A stretch of DNA of 64,000 bases, taken from positions 248,001 through 312,000 of the forward strand of contig BOKS01000001.1 in the NCBI GenBank assembly GCA_016861105.1, given 5' to 3'. This stretch comes from Betaproteobacteria bacterium. GTDB lineage: Bacteria > Pseudomonadota > Gammaproteobacteria > Burkholderiales > Casimicrobiaceae. Both the position numbers and the translations under genes were made by a program. How positions within the stretch are numbered: position 1 is the first letter of the stretch; the number at the start of each line of letters is the position of its first letter. The notes beneath the pieces are model-generated. The model was not told the origin of the DNA, made no database searches, and worked only from the letters and a program-made list of their open reading frames with translations. Shown piece after piece: positions 13,401 to 22,100 of this stretch.

Positions 13401-13602
13401 GGTGGTGTATCTGGCGCAGGTCGTGATGCGCTTGCCCGCGTGGCACGCCGCGCTCGAAGAGGTGCGCGCGCATCTTGCGCTGGCGCGCGGCGACGCACCG
13501 AGCGCAACCGCGCACTTCGCCGCAGCAGCCGACGGCTTCCGCACCGCGGGCCAGCCGCTCGACGCGGCGCGCTGTCGCGAACTCGCGACGCGGGTCAAGT
13601 AG
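10450..13602 (+). CDS. BTAD/AAA-type transcriptional activator
   Basis: 1050-aa signal-integrating regulator. Order seen: an OmpR-like winged helix at the N-terminus (INTLGGFRVRVGDAEV ... TLRSAQLVQLLSLADGHRL-like region, about 10-95), a bacterial transcriptional activation domain (about 100-240, YGGDLLPDSRYEPWAEAPRE ... ALQALGVPPDAQTESLYE), an AAA/NB-ARC-like ATPase with Walker A GAAGIGKS (about residue 275) and a Walker B-like PPMLQVDDAHLVDE (about 378), then a long TPR-like helical C-terminus. No second DNA-binding domain is seen at the C-terminus. Either ATG 10450 or ATG 10471 could start it. The family (SARP/AfsR-like) is commoner in actinobacteria but is known in Burkholderiales. Targets unknown; no obvious partner operon next to it. 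Confidence 0.82.
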   Translation: MGGNEHDMASDAIIEINTLGGFRVRVGDAEVGADDWPSLRSAQLVQLLSLADGHRLTHDQVVDALWPQLEPEAGRANLRKAAHHARQALRLPDAVVLQGGHVALCPARTVTVDAKRFERLADAALARGDASSCAEIARTYGGDLLPDSRYEPWAEAPRERLRARHIELLRAARLWEQVAEAEPTDEPAHRALMRRALDAGNRPAAIRWYGRLRAALQALGVPPDAQTESLYEECVRGLRVSGPRFVGRDVELAQISAWLRAAPEERPAGWVVRGAAGIGKSAFCREVTNLARAGGWAVIALEAMQADRPYAVVSAVLERLALENRSVLDAVGAAARSVLAALSPLAAPGAPLKGPLGRHQVIGAFRRLLLAAAGGRPPMLQVDDAHLVDEADADVLLHLAATGTPVVVALALRPNAAPEALERGLARLVGAGRLALIELGPLDDEQTARLVALAAPRKLEAALVARIVRLAEGNPFAALELARAADASTPLPANARAAITARLCDAGDAALPALRRLALAGDDLDTATVVALAGGDEAQAFALLDAALRAGVLVIAGDRYRFRHELVRQALVEEVPPHRRLAVHRDAAHRLTALNAAPGVIARHWLAGECPEEAQPWLLAAARHAMGIAAFADALQFLRPLLAHAPRHVEALRLHAEALDAMGDLRALDAYETAAQAAGEPMCHDLRAKAALAQIKGGNPKGALLRLQGVTPSTIDGRLAEALTLSGAAALGFGDPAAGTRKAAEARRLALQTGDTAALVVASWAQAAAAHARGELHSSVWADLHETQHVPHLALRVFDGHLCITQRFLYGARPYADVISFADALAAEAQRLGAARGHAFGVTLRGEAELLSGQLDAAEAHLTIGGRLHRAIGGHTGEALALQRRAEVALYRGQRDVAARLVDEALDLARQTDIGFHLLDRIYGTRIALHDDPQHALAALEDAQDAVRGPLETCPGCRITFAVPAAIAAARARRIDLAERYEQAVVYLAQVVMRLPAWHAALEEVRAHLALARGDAPSATAHFAAAADGFRTAGQPLDAARCRELATRVK

Positions 13603-13749
13603 CCGCCGCCGCAGCGGCCGTCAGAAGCCCCGCGCCACTTGCTTCGCCCGCGTCCCGGCGGCGACGCAATTCACGCCGACGACGGTCCCGCCACTGACGC
13701 GCCGTGGATCGACCGGACAGCGGTGCATTCGCGTCGGAAAACCGGCAGT

Positions 13750-14772
13750 TCAAGGGCGCCGAAGCGGTGCCGATCGCGGCGATGGCTCGGCCTGTTTGGC
13801 GCGGAACGGATAGGCGCCACCGGGTCTGCCTTTTGAAGGAATGCGCAGCGACAGCCACATCGTCGCCGCCAGCACGACGACGGTGAACGCGAGCGACCAC
13901 GCGACCGGGATCTTGTAGATGTCGACCAGCAGCATCTTGGCGCCGATGAACCCCAGCACGATCGCCAGTCCGTAGGACAGCAGGTGGAAGCGCTCGTGCA
14001 TGCCGGCGAGCAGGAAGTACATCGCGCGCAGCCCGAGGATCGCGAACACGTTCGAGGTCAGCACGATGAAGGGGTCGGTCGTGATCGCAAAGATGGCGGG
14101 GATCGAATCGACCGCGAACACGATATCGACGATGCCGATCAGCACGATCACGACGAAAAGCGGCGTGGCCATCTTCACGCCGTCGACGACCGTGAAGAAC
14201 TTCTCGCCGTCGTAGTCCGGCGCGATCTTCATGCGCCGGCGCATCCAGGCGAGCGCCGGGTTCGCTTCGAGGTCGGGCTCCTGCCCGGCCGCCCACCACA
14301 TCTTGACGCCGGTGAACACGAGGAACGCGCCGAAGAGGTAGAGAACCCAGTGGAACTGCGCGATCAGCCAGGCGCCGATCAGGATCATCACCGCGCGCAA
14401 TGCGAGCGCCCCCAGGATGCCGATCATCAGCACGCGCTTCTGGAACTCGGCCGGCACCGCGAAGTAGGTGAAGACCATCAGGAACACGAAGATGTTGTCG
14501 ACCGCGAGCGCCTTCTCGACCAGGTAGCCGGTGACGAACTCGAGCGCCTTGGTGTCCGCCAGCGCGTTGCCCTCGAGCCCGCCGAGGTACCACCACAGCC
14601 AGCCGACGAAAACGAAGGAGACCGCGACCCAGACGAGCGACCAGAGCGCCGCCTCCTTGATCGAGACCTTGTGCGCGCCCTGTTTCGACATTGCGAAGAA
14701 GTCGACGAGCAGGGCGGCGAGAACGAAGGACGCAAAAAGCGCCCACATCAGCGGCGTGCCGATGGTCATCAT
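13750..14772 (-). CDS. terC: TerC-family integral membrane protein
   Basis: 340-aa membrane protein of the TerC family, linked to manganese/metal export and tellurite resistance. About nine hydrophobic helices; conserved acidic signatures are present: LEFVTGYLVEKALAVDNIFVF and IVFAVDSIPAIFAIT, which mark the TerC metal path. Two adjacent ATGs (14772 and 14769) could start it. Immediately upstream lies a yybP-ykoY riboswitch, the Mn2+ sensor that typically controls this family, so manganese induction is likely. Confidence 0.93.
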   Translation of the reverse strand: MMTIGTPLMWALFASFVLAALLVDFFAMSKQGAHKVSIKEAALWSLVWVAVSFVFVGWLWWYLGGLEGNALADTKALEFVTGYLVEKALAVDNIFVFLMVFTYFAVPAEFQKRVLMIGILGALALRAVMILIGAWLIAQFHWVLYLFGAFLVFTGVKMWWAAGQEPDLEANPALAWMRRRMKIAPDYDGEKFFTVVDGVKMATPLFVVIVLIGIVDIVFAVDSIPAIFAITTDPFIVLTSNVFAILGLRAMYFLLAGMHERFHLLSYGLAIVLGFIGAKMLLVDIYKIPVAWSLAFTVVVLAATMWLSLRIPSKGRPGGAYPFRAKQAEPSPRSAPLRRP

Positions 14773-14825
14773 GGGAATGCCTCGTTGTACGGCCTGGCGC
14801 GGACCGGGGAGTTGTTGTTGTGCCT

Positions 14826-14975
14826 TGTTGGTCTTGCCGGCCGGAGCGCCGTATGCGATCCGTTCTGCGGCGCCGGGCGGGAAATCGCGCGCCAGCTCGA
14901 TTCGCCGTCCGTGCTGACGACGCCGCAGCAAGCAGCCCGGTCTTGCGCCGGGCGATCGAGCTACTCCCCATCAGA
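14826..14975 (-). ncRNA. yybP-ykoY (manganese) riboswitch
   Basis: In the leader of terC the minus strand reads GATGGGGAGTAGCTCGATCG at about 14972-14953, the hallmark 5' segment of yybP-ykoY aptamers, then a GC-paired arm CGCCCGG..CCGGGCTG, the GTCGTCAGCACG segment of the second leg, and at the 3' side CCGGCCGGCAAGACC (about 14840-14828), matching the conserved GGCAAGACC end. The family senses Mn2+ and is known upstream of TerC/MntP/Alx genes. Ends are approximate, and I cannot tell whether control is at transcription or translation. Confidence 0.85.
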
Positions 14976-15074
14976 GGCGCGCGGATTAGATCAGCGCGAC
15001 GGTGCGCGTGTCACGTCCGGGGTAACCCTTGGAAAACCGCGCGGTCGCACGCGGCGCGCGACCCGCCGGAGCGG

Positions 15075-15941
15075 CTACGGATTGCGCTGCAGGAAGCGCG
15101 GGATCGACAGCGCGTCGAACAACCTTCCGATGCGCGCGGCCACCGTCGGCTTGTTCGACGACCCGTCGAGGCGCATCAGCACCGAGCCGCCGTGCGGAGC
15201 GCGCGCGGTGCGCGGCACGTTCGCCGCCGCGTCGCGCTCGACCGGCTTCGGCGCCTCGGCGCGAACGGTTGCGGTCTGCCTTTCGGGGGCTGCCGCACGC
15301 GCGGAGGCGTCGAGCACCGGCGCGAGCCATTCCAGGATCGGCTGCCATTGCGCGAGGTCCGCTTCGACCTTCGACGGCGGCAGGTCGAACACGCTCAGAC
15401 CCTGATCGACGCAGCGCACGTAGGTCTGCGTTTCGCGCAGCGCGCCGATGAAAGCGATGCTCAATGATTCCGCCCACAGCCGGATCGTTTCGCCCGCCTT
15501 CGTGCGCGCGTCGAGCCGCATGCCGACCGCCGCGACCTTGCAGCGGCCGCTCGCCACCCGCGGCAGCGTCAGCAGCTCGGCGTAACACTCCGCGGCCGAT
15601 TCGCGATCGAACGCCGAATTGCAGACCGGCATCACGATCGCGTCCGCGTACATCACCACGCGCGCCAGGTCGAACCCGCGCAGCCCGCCGGGCGTGTCGA
15701 GCACGACGTGCGCGATGCCCGCGGGCGGGCGCACGACGCTCTTCGGATCGACCTTCCAGCCGACGATCGCTGAGCGGCGCCGTTCGTTGCGCCGGCGCAG
15801 CCAGGCCTGAGTGGAGAGCTGGCGATCGACGTCGCCGAGCATTACCGGCGTGCCGCGGCGTTCGAGGTAGGCCGCGAGATGCGTCGCCAGCGTGCTCTTG
15901 CCGCTTCCCCCCTTGCGATTGACGACTGCGACCACGGGCAT
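15075..15941 (-). CDS. ParA/MinD-family ATPase (orphan)
   Basis: 288-aa deviant Walker-A ATPase. N-terminus MPVVAVVNRKGGSGKSTLATHLAAYL carries the KGGxGKS(T) motif; DVDRQLSTQAW fits the Switch I region and HVVLDTPGGLRG the Walker B/Switch II region. Members position plasmids, chromosomes or cellular machines. No parB, parS or flagellar/chemotaxis partner is nearby, so what it positions is unknown. The last 80 residues form a basic/Ala-rich extension ending in a helix (RLFDALSIPRFLQRNP) that is not part of the ATPase core. ATG at 15941. Confidence 0.88.
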   Translation of the reverse strand: MPVVAVVNRKGGSGKSTLATHLAAYLERRGTPVMLGDVDRQLSTQAWLRRRNERRRSAIVGWKVDPKSVVRPPAGIAHVVLDTPGGLRGFDLARVVMYADAIVMPVCNSAFDRESAAECYAELLTLPRVASGRCKVAAVGMRLDARTKAGETIRLWAESLSIAFIGALRETQTYVRCVDQGLSVFDLPPSKVEADLAQWQPILEWLAPVLDASARAAAPERQTATVRAEAPKPVERDAAANVPRTARAPHGGSVLMRLDGSSNKPTVAARIGRLFDALSIPRFLQRNP

Positions 15942-16107
15942 GTCTGTTCGCCTCCGGCGACGGGCGCGGCGCCGCGTTCGTCCGCCCTGGCGGCGACGCG
16001 CGCGGCGCGCGGGTTCGGCCGATTACAGCATCGCCCCGGCGTCGACGCATGCCGAAGAATAAGCGGGAAGTCGTGGCATTTATTCGACTCTCACGGTCGC
16101 GCGGACC

Positions 16108-17818
16108 CTAGTCCGCGGGACGGCTGCGCCGGCCGACGTCGACCGGCGCAAAGCGGAAGGGCGCGGCGAGCGCGGCGACGATCGCCTTGTCGCGCCCGTA
16201 CAGGTCGGGCCGGAAGTGCAGCGTGCCGTCGGCGGCGACCTGCGCGGTGAAGTACAGCAGCAGCACCGGAACCGTGTGCCGCACCGGCACCGTCTGCGTG
16301 CGGCCGGTCGCGATCGCCTCGCGCAGCCTGTCCTCCGACCAGCGCGCGGGATCGTCGAGCAGAAGCCGCGCCAGATCGAGCGGCCGCTCGACGCGGATGC
16401 AGCCCGAGCTGAACGCGCGCGCCGTGCGCTCGAACAGCGCGCGCGTCGGCGTGTCGTGCAGGTACACCGAGTGCTCGTTCGGGAACATGAACTTGATGGC
16501 GCCCAGCGGGTTGTCGCCGCCCGGCGCCTGCACGATCTGATACGGAAAGGCGCGCGGGTTCGCGCGATAGGACGCCCAGTCGATCGCGGCGGGATCGATC
16601 CGGCGGCCGGCGGCATCGAGCACGCGCATGTGGTGGCGCTCGAGGTACGCGGGATCGGCGATCACCTTCGGCAGCACGTCTTCGCGCAGGATGGTCGGCG
16701 GCGCGGAATTCGGGTGTGGTGCGAAACGGTCTTCCGACGACGACGCGCGCCGACCAGACCGGCGCACCGTTGAGCCAGAGCTGCGCGCTGAAGCCGGCGA
16801 TGTCGACCAGCAGATAGTCGCCGGCCAGCTCGCGCGCGACCCAGCGCAGCCGCTCGAGGTTGGCGCGCACCTGCGCGATGCGATCGGCCACGCCGACGTT
16901 CAACGCGGCAAGCGTGGCACGGCCGACGATGCCGTCGGGCTCGAGCCCGTGGCGCGACTGGAAGCGGCGCACGGCCGCTTCGACCGCCGCGTCGAAGACG
17001 TGGGGAGCGTCGCCTTCGGCGAGCTCGCCGCTCGCCTGCAGCCGCGCGCGCAGTTGCGCCACGCGCGGGCCGGTCGCGCCGGTTTCGAGCTTCGGGCCGG
17101 GCGCGATCTGCGGCCAGTCGCCGGCGCGCTCGACCGCGCGGAGCTGCGCGAGCGCGTTGCGCAACTCGCGATACGCGGGCAGCTTTGGCGCCAGTCCTTC
17201 GAGCGCGGCAGCCGGGTCGCGCGCGGCGAGCAACTCCGCGAGCGCCGCGGCGGGATCGATGCCGTCGAGCGTGCGCGCGAAGTTCCACGCGACGTTGAGC
17301 GAGCGCGGGTCGGCCTTGCCGAACACCAAGTGGTACGCGAGCCGTACGAACGCATCGGTCGCCAGCAGCTCGCGCTGCGCGGCGGCGCGTACGCGGTCGG
17401 CATCGTTGGCTGCGGGCGCGGCCGGCGCGGCGAGCTGGGCCGCGTGATAGTCGCGCGGGTCGAGCCCGTGATCGCGGCTGCCCGCGATCGCTGCCGTGAG
17501 CGATTGCATCCGCGCCGGATCCGCCCACAACGGCGCAAATCCGCGGCGCTCGTAGAGCGAGGCAACCAGCGTACGCGCAGCGATCGAACCGGCGCCGATC
17601 TGCGCATCGCCGTCGGCGCGCAGCGCCTCGACGCGCCGGCGCAGCGCTTCGACCAGCGGATCCGCGGCCTCGACCGGCGCCGCGACGGCGAACGCGAAGA
17701 GGGCGACCGCGATCGCTGCGCCGCAGGCGAGCGCGCGCGCCGCGATCGCGCTAATCCGAAAGCGTGCGGCGTTATCCCGCGTTTCGCCCGCTTCGGCCGC
17801 ACCGCTTGGCTTTACCAT
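16108..17818 (-). pseudogene. L,D-transpeptidase (YcbB/LdtD type), frameshifted with internal gap
   Basis: Peptidoglycan 3-3 cross-linking enzyme family. Frame one (from ATG 17818) gives a signal-anchor, the YcbB N-terminal domain (FAPLWAD), a peptidoglycan-binding domain (VFDAAVEAAVRRFQSRHGLEPDG) and the start of the catalytic domain up to VVVGRPFRTTPEFRA. Frame two continues from about 16705 with PPTILREDVLPKVI to the catalytic HDTPTRALF ... SSGCIRVERPLDLA at 16108. Between TPEFR and PPTIL family members carry about 13 more residues (a YLVxNPxWxVP strand), so around 38 or 40 bases appear to be missing, changing the frame. This is either a real inactivating deletion or an assembly error; everything else is intact. 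Confidence 0.8.
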
Positions 17819-17857
17819 CGGCGGCCATTGCGTCGACTGCCGCACCGATCGATCCGC

Positions 17858-18403
17858 ATGAACGAGAGTTCGCATCCCTGCACCGCGCCGCGCCGCCGCT
17901 TTCTGCGGGCGGCCGGCCTTGCCTGCCTCGGGCTGGCGATCGCGCCTCGCACCTGGGCCGCGGCGCCGCGTTCGATCTCCTTCTATCACACGCACACGGG
18001 CGAGCGCTTGAGCGTCGTCTATTTCGAGCGCGGCGACTACGTGCCCGAAGCGCTGGCGTCGATCAACACCCTGCTGCGCGACTTCCGCACCGGCGACGCG
18101 GCCGACATCGACCCGCGCCTGTTCGACGCGCTGCACGCGCTGAACCTCGCGTGCGGCGCCGGGACGTTCGAGGTCATCTCCGCGTTCCGCTCGCCGCACA
18201 CCAACGCGCTGCTGCGCAGCCGCAGCCACGGCGTCGCGAAGAACAGCCTGCACACCCAGGGCCGCGCGATCGACGTGCGGCTCGCCGGCTGCGACACGCG
18301 CCGGCTGCGCGATGCGGCGATCGCGCTCGGCGCCGGCGGCGTCGGCTACTACGCGTCCTCGGACTTCGTCCATCTCGACACGGGCCGCGTGCGCACCTGG
18401 TAG
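17858..18403 (+). CDS. DUF882/YcbK-type murein peptidase (M15A), Tat signal
   Basis: 181-aa periplasmic protein. The N-terminus has a Tat-like signal (PRRRFLRAAGLACLGLAIAPRTWAA). The mature part has the M15A/YcbK signatures: SFYHTHTGERLSVVYFE, VISAFRSPHTNALLRS, SLHTQGRAIDVRL and GGVGYYASSDFVHLDTG, supplying the zinc-binding His/Asp set of MepK-like D,D-/L,D-endopeptidases. Divergent from the L,D-transpeptidase with only 39 bp between starts. In E. coli the homologous pair (ycbB, ycbK) is also adjacent, and MepK cleaves the 3-3 cross-links that LdtD makes. Confidence 0.92.
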   Translation: MNESSHPCTAPRRRFLRAAGLACLGLAIAPRTWAAAPRSISFYHTHTGERLSVVYFERGDYVPEALASINTLLRDFRTGDAADIDPRLFDALHALNLACGAGTFEVISAFRSPHTNALLRSRSHGVAKNSLHTQGRAIDVRLAGCDTRRLRDAAIALGAGGVGYYASSDFVHLDTGRVRTW

Positions 18404-18496
18404 CCGCGCGCTTGATTCAACCCAAGACGGGCGCGGCCGGCCGGCGTATGTTGGCGGCGTGATCCGCGCGCGCCGCGAGCGCGGCTCGGAGCGCCG

Positions 18497-19126
18497 ATGC
18501 TGCCCGTTCGTGTCTTCGCGATCCTTTGCGCTGCGTGGCTCCTTGCCGGGGCGTCGTGCCGGCCCGTGTACTCGGATCGGCCGATGGGTGGCGCGCCGGT
18601 GGCGCTGCCGAATGCGCAGCTCGCGACCGACGGCCTGTGGTGCTCGCGGCAGGACAAGTCGCAGTGCTGGACCGTCAGCGTCGCCGACGCGGGCAACGGC
18701 ATCCTGGCGCTTGCGCCGCTGCGCGAGGCGCGCGGGGGCGAGCCGGTTCGCATCCACGTGCGCCACGCGGTGACGCCGAAGGCGAAGCCCGACGAACTCG
18801 GCTTCCTGATCCTCAGCGAAGAGGATGCGGCGCTGAAAGGAAGCTACCTGTGGGCGCTCGCCGCGCCGGTCGACTCGGCGCTGCTGCTCGTGTGGTTCCC
18901 GTTTCCGCAGACGGCGGCGTTCGCCGAGATGGTCAAGCGCGGCGAGCTGCCGGGGCGCCTCGTCGCGCCCGTCGCCGGGCGCAGCGCGCTGTTCGGCGAA
19001 AAGACCGAGCAGACCGTGATCCTCGAGAACCTGATCGACGAGCATCTGCAGCTCATCGTCGACCGGCGCGGGCAGCTGTTCGACCTGTCGATGACTTTCG
19101 TCTACGAGCGCGTCTGGCCGCGCTGA
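18497..19126 (+). CDS. Hypothetical exported protein, possible lipoprotein
   Basis: 209-aa protein not recognised as a known family. It has a hydrophobic signal (MLPVRVFAILCAAWLLAGASC) with Cys21 in an imperfect lipobox position, then a mostly beta-predicted domain with two early Cys (WCSRQDKSQCW), a hydrophobic stretch YLWALAAPVDSALLLVWF and a C-terminus ending DLSMTFVYERVWPR. ATG 18497 is preceded by GGAG at a normal distance. Same direction as the YcbK-type gene 93 bp upstream and the penicillin acylase 92 bp downstream, so it may share a transcript with either. Confidence 0.7.
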   Translation: MLPVRVFAILCAAWLLAGASCRPVYSDRPMGGAPVALPNAQLATDGLWCSRQDKSQCWTVSVADAGNGILALAPLREARGGEPVRIHVRHAVTPKAKPDELGFLILSEEDAALKGSYLWALAAPVDSALLLVWFPFPQTAAFAEMVKRGELPGRLVAPVAGRSALFGEKTEQTVILENLIDEHLQLIVDRRGQLFDLSMTFVYERVWPR

Positions 19127-19218
19127 ACCGGTCACGGACGCGCGATTGACTTGCCGGGTTGCACTCCTAGAGTGGATCGGGCGCCGAGCACGAACGAAAC
19201 GAAGAATGGAGGAGCACC

Positions 19219-22044
19219 GTGAAACACAGAACGATCCTCGCGCTGGCGCTGTATGCGCTGGCTGCCGTTCACGCCGCCGCATTCGGCCAGCATGCGAGCC
19301 CGCCGGCGAAACTGCCCGGGCTGCAGGCGGCGGCGCAGGTCGCGCGCGACGTGTACGGCATCGCGCACGTGCGCGCGAACAACGACCACGATCTGTACTT
19401 CATGCAGGGCTGGGTGCACGCGCAGGACCGGCTGTTCCAGATGGACGTGAGCCGGCGGCGCGCGAGCGGAACGCTCGCCGAACTGCTCGGACCCGGTGCG
19501 CTCGCGAGCGACATCGAGCTGCGAACGATCGGCATCCGGCGCGCAGCCGAGCGTTCGATGGCCGTGATCTCGCAGGACGCGCGCGACGCGCTCGACGCGT
19601 ACGCGGCCGGCGTCAACGCGTTCGTCGCCGCGCTCGCGCAACTGCCGCCCGAATACCAGGCGCTGGAGGTCACGCGCTTTGCACCGTGGACCGCGCTCGA
19701 TTCGCTGACGGTCGCCAAGTCGATCACGTTCGGGCTGTCGTTCGGCCTCGACGACATCGAGAACACGATCGCGCTGCAGACCTACACGGCGGTGTTCGAT
19801 CCAGTCCTCGGGCCGGGCACCGGCCGCACGCTGTTTTCCGAGGACCTGTGGCGCTCGCAGCCGTTCTACCCTGCGTCGACCGTGCCCGATGCGTCGGCGA
19901 CCGCCGCGTTCGCTTCGCGCCGCGCCGCAGATTGGGGCGAGGGTCATGCGTCCGCGGCGAAGCTCGCGCAGCAGTACCGCGAGCGGATCCGCGAGCTGCC
20001 TTTCTTCAAGCACCGGCTCGATCGCGACGACCGCCCCGGTTCGAATCAATGGGCCGTGGCGGGCCGCCACACGACGACGCGGCTGCCGCTGGTTGCAAAC
20101 GATCCGCACCTGGCGGTCGACCAGCCTTCGACCTTCTATCCGATCCACCTGACCGCGCGCAACGTCGACGTGATGGGCAGCGGCTTCGCCGGCGTGCCGT
20201 TCGTGATCGTCGGGCAGACGCGCTTCGTCGCGTGGGGCGCGACGGTGAGCCCGCTCGACGTGACCGATCTCTACCTGGAGCAGATCGTTCCCGACGCGAC
20301 TTCGCCGAGCGGGTTGTCCACGATCTATCAGGGCCGGCCGGAACACGTGATCCCGGTCCCCGAGTCGTATCGCGCCAACGCGATCGGCGACGGCGTGCCC
20401 GACAACGTCGTAGCCGTGCCGCCGGGCGGATCGGTTCCCGCGGCCACGCTGATCGTCCCGCGCCGGAACAACGGCCCGATCGTCCAACTCGACCTCGCGA
20501 GCGGCGCAGCGCTCAGCGTCCAGTACACGGGCTTTTCCGGAACGCGCGAGGTCGACACGTTCTGGACCTGGAACCGCGCGCGCGATCTCGAAGACTTCCG
20601 CCGCGGGCTGCAGTGGTTCGACTCGGGCACGCAGAACTTCGCGTACGCGGACACCGACGGCCGCATCGCGTACTTCGCCGCGTCCGAAGTGCCGGTCCGC
20701 GAAGACCTGCAGGCGGGCACGGTGGTCGGACTGCCGCCGTGGTTCATCCGCAACGGCACCGGCGGCAACGAATGGCTGCCCGTGCAGCACCCGCAGCCCG
20801 GGCAGGCGGTTCCGTACGAGATCCTGCCGGCCGACGAGATGCCGCATCTCGTCGATCCGCGCGCCGGCTGGTTCGTCAACGCCAACAACGACCCGGCGGG
20901 CACCGTGCTCGACAACGACCCGCTGAACCAGCTTCGCCCCGGCGGCGGGCTGTACTACCTGAACGCCGGCTACGACTTCGGCTTGCGCGCAGGACGGATC
21001 ACCGAGCTGCTCAGAAACAAGATCGCCGCGGGCCCCGTGTCGTTCGGCGACATGCAGGCGATCCAGGCCGACGCGGTGCTGCCCGACGCGCAATTCTTCG
21101 TGCCGCTGATCGCGCAGGCGCTGGCGCGCGCGAGGACTTCGCCCAATCCGCTGCTCGCGCCGTTCGCGCTGCAGCCGGGCGTCGTCGAAGCGGTCGGCCG
21201 GCTGTCGTCGTGGAGGCTCGGCGCGCCGACCGGCATCGCCGAAGGATTCGATGCGGCCGACGTCGATGGCGTGCGCGGCGTGCCGACCAGCGACGAAATC
21301 GTCGAAAGCGTGGCGGCGACGATCTACAGCGTCTGGCGCGGCCAGTTCATCCGCAACACGATCGACGCCACGCTCGCCGGCGTTCCGCTACCGCCGGGGA
21401 TCGCGCTGCCGAAGCCGGGTGCGCAGCTTTCGATGACGGCGCTGAAGGCGCTGCTCGAACGGCCGCAGCCGGGTGTCGGTGCGTCGGGCGTCAACTTCTT
21501 CAACGTGCCCGCGCCGTCGGCCGAAGACCGGCGCGACGTGCTGATCCTCAAGAGCCTGGCGGATGCGCTCGCGCGGCTCGCGGGGCCGCCGTTCCTGGCG
21601 GCCTTCGGCGGCTCGACGAACCAGAACGACTACCGCTGGGGCAGGTTGCACCGGATCGTGCTCGACCATCCGCTCGGCGGCCCGTTCAGCGTGCCGCCCG
21701 CGTTCGGCGCGTTGCCTCATCCGCTCGGCAGCGCGCTGCCGGGGTTGCCGACCGACGGCGGCTTCGGTGTGGTCGATGCGTCGAACCACGATCCGCGTGC
21801 GCAGGATGCGAACGCGTTCATGTTCGGCAACGGCCCGGTCAACCGTTTCGTCGCCGAAGCGGGACGACCCGCAGTGCGCGCCGAATCGGTCTGGCCCGGC
21901 GGAACGAGCGGCATTCCCGGCAACGAGTTCTATCTGAACCTGCTGCCGCGCTACCTCACCAACGACACGGTGCCGCTGCTGTTCGGGCGCGATGACCTGC
22001 AGCACGACCTGCATAGCGTGCTGCGCTTCGTACCGGCGAAGTAG
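19219..22044 (+). CDS. Penicillin acylase family protein (Ntn hydrolase)
   Basis: 941-aa exported amidase precursor. Signal peptide about residues 1-23, then an alpha-chain beginning VARDVYGIAHVRANNDHDLYFMQGWVHAQDRLFQMD, a spacer, and the N-terminal nucleophile Ser275 in GSNQWAVAG, where autocleavage would release the beta-chain. Beta-chain landmarks include NDPHL and a late NDYRWGRLHRIVLDHPLGG. Family members cleave penicillins, acyl-homoserine lactones or other N-acyl amides; substrate cannot be read from sequence. Well-placed AATGGAGG ribosome site. It converges on the iron alcohol dehydrogenase, with a hairpin repeat at 22064-22084 between. Confidence 0.93.
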   Translation: MKHRTILALALYALAAVHAAAFGQHASPPAKLPGLQAAAQVARDVYGIAHVRANNDHDLYFMQGWVHAQDRLFQMDVSRRRASGTLAELLGPGALASDIELRTIGIRRAAERSMAVISQDARDALDAYAAGVNAFVAALAQLPPEYQALEVTRFAPWTALDSLTVAKSITFGLSFGLDDIENTIALQTYTAVFDPVLGPGTGRTLFSEDLWRSQPFYPASTVPDASATAAFASRRAADWGEGHASAAKLAQQYRERIRELPFFKHRLDRDDRPGSNQWAVAGRHTTTRLPLVANDPHLAVDQPSTFYPIHLTARNVDVMGSGFAGVPFVIVGQTRFVAWGATVSPLDVTDLYLEQIVPDATSPSGLSTIYQGRPEHVIPVPESYRANAIGDGVPDNVVAVPPGGSVPAATLIVPRRNNGPIVQLDLASGAALSVQYTGFSGTREVDTFWTWNRARDLEDFRRGLQWFDSGTQNFAYADTDGRIAYFAASEVPVREDLQAGTVVGLPPWFIRNGTGGNEWLPVQHPQPGQAVPYEILPADEMPHLVDPRAGWFVNANNDPAGTVLDNDPLNQLRPGGGLYYLNAGYDFGLRAGRITELLRNKIAAGPVSFGDMQAIQADAVLPDAQFFVPLIAQALARARTSPNPLLAPFALQPGVVEAVGRLSSWRLGAPTGIAEGFDAADVDGVRGVPTSDEIVESVAATIYSVWRGQFIRNTIDATLAGVPLPPGIALPKPGAQLSMTALKALLERPQPGVGASGVNFFNVPAPSAEDRRDVLILKSLADALARLAGPPFLAAFGGSTNQNDYRWGRLHRIVLDHPLGGPFSVPPAFGALPHPLGSALPGLPTDGGFGVVDASNHDPRAQDANAFMFGNGPVNRFVAEAGRPAVRAESVWPGGTSGIPGNEFYLNLLPRYLTNDTVPLLFGRDDLQHDLHSVLRFVPAK

Positions 22045-22063
22045 CCGGCGCGACCATGCTCCT

Positions 22064-22084
22064 TCTCCCCGCTCGTCGGGGAGA
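22064..22084. terminator. Hairpin between convergent genes
   Basis: CTCCCCG-CTCGT-CGGGGAG, flanked by a T and an A that extend the stem, sits between the penicillin acylase stop (22044) and the alcohol dehydrogenase stop (22101). It can act on both strands. The motif resembles a widely dispersed intergenic hairpin of GC-rich proteobacteria. Confidence 0.55.
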
Positions 22085-22100
22085 GGGGGCTTGCGCGCCC

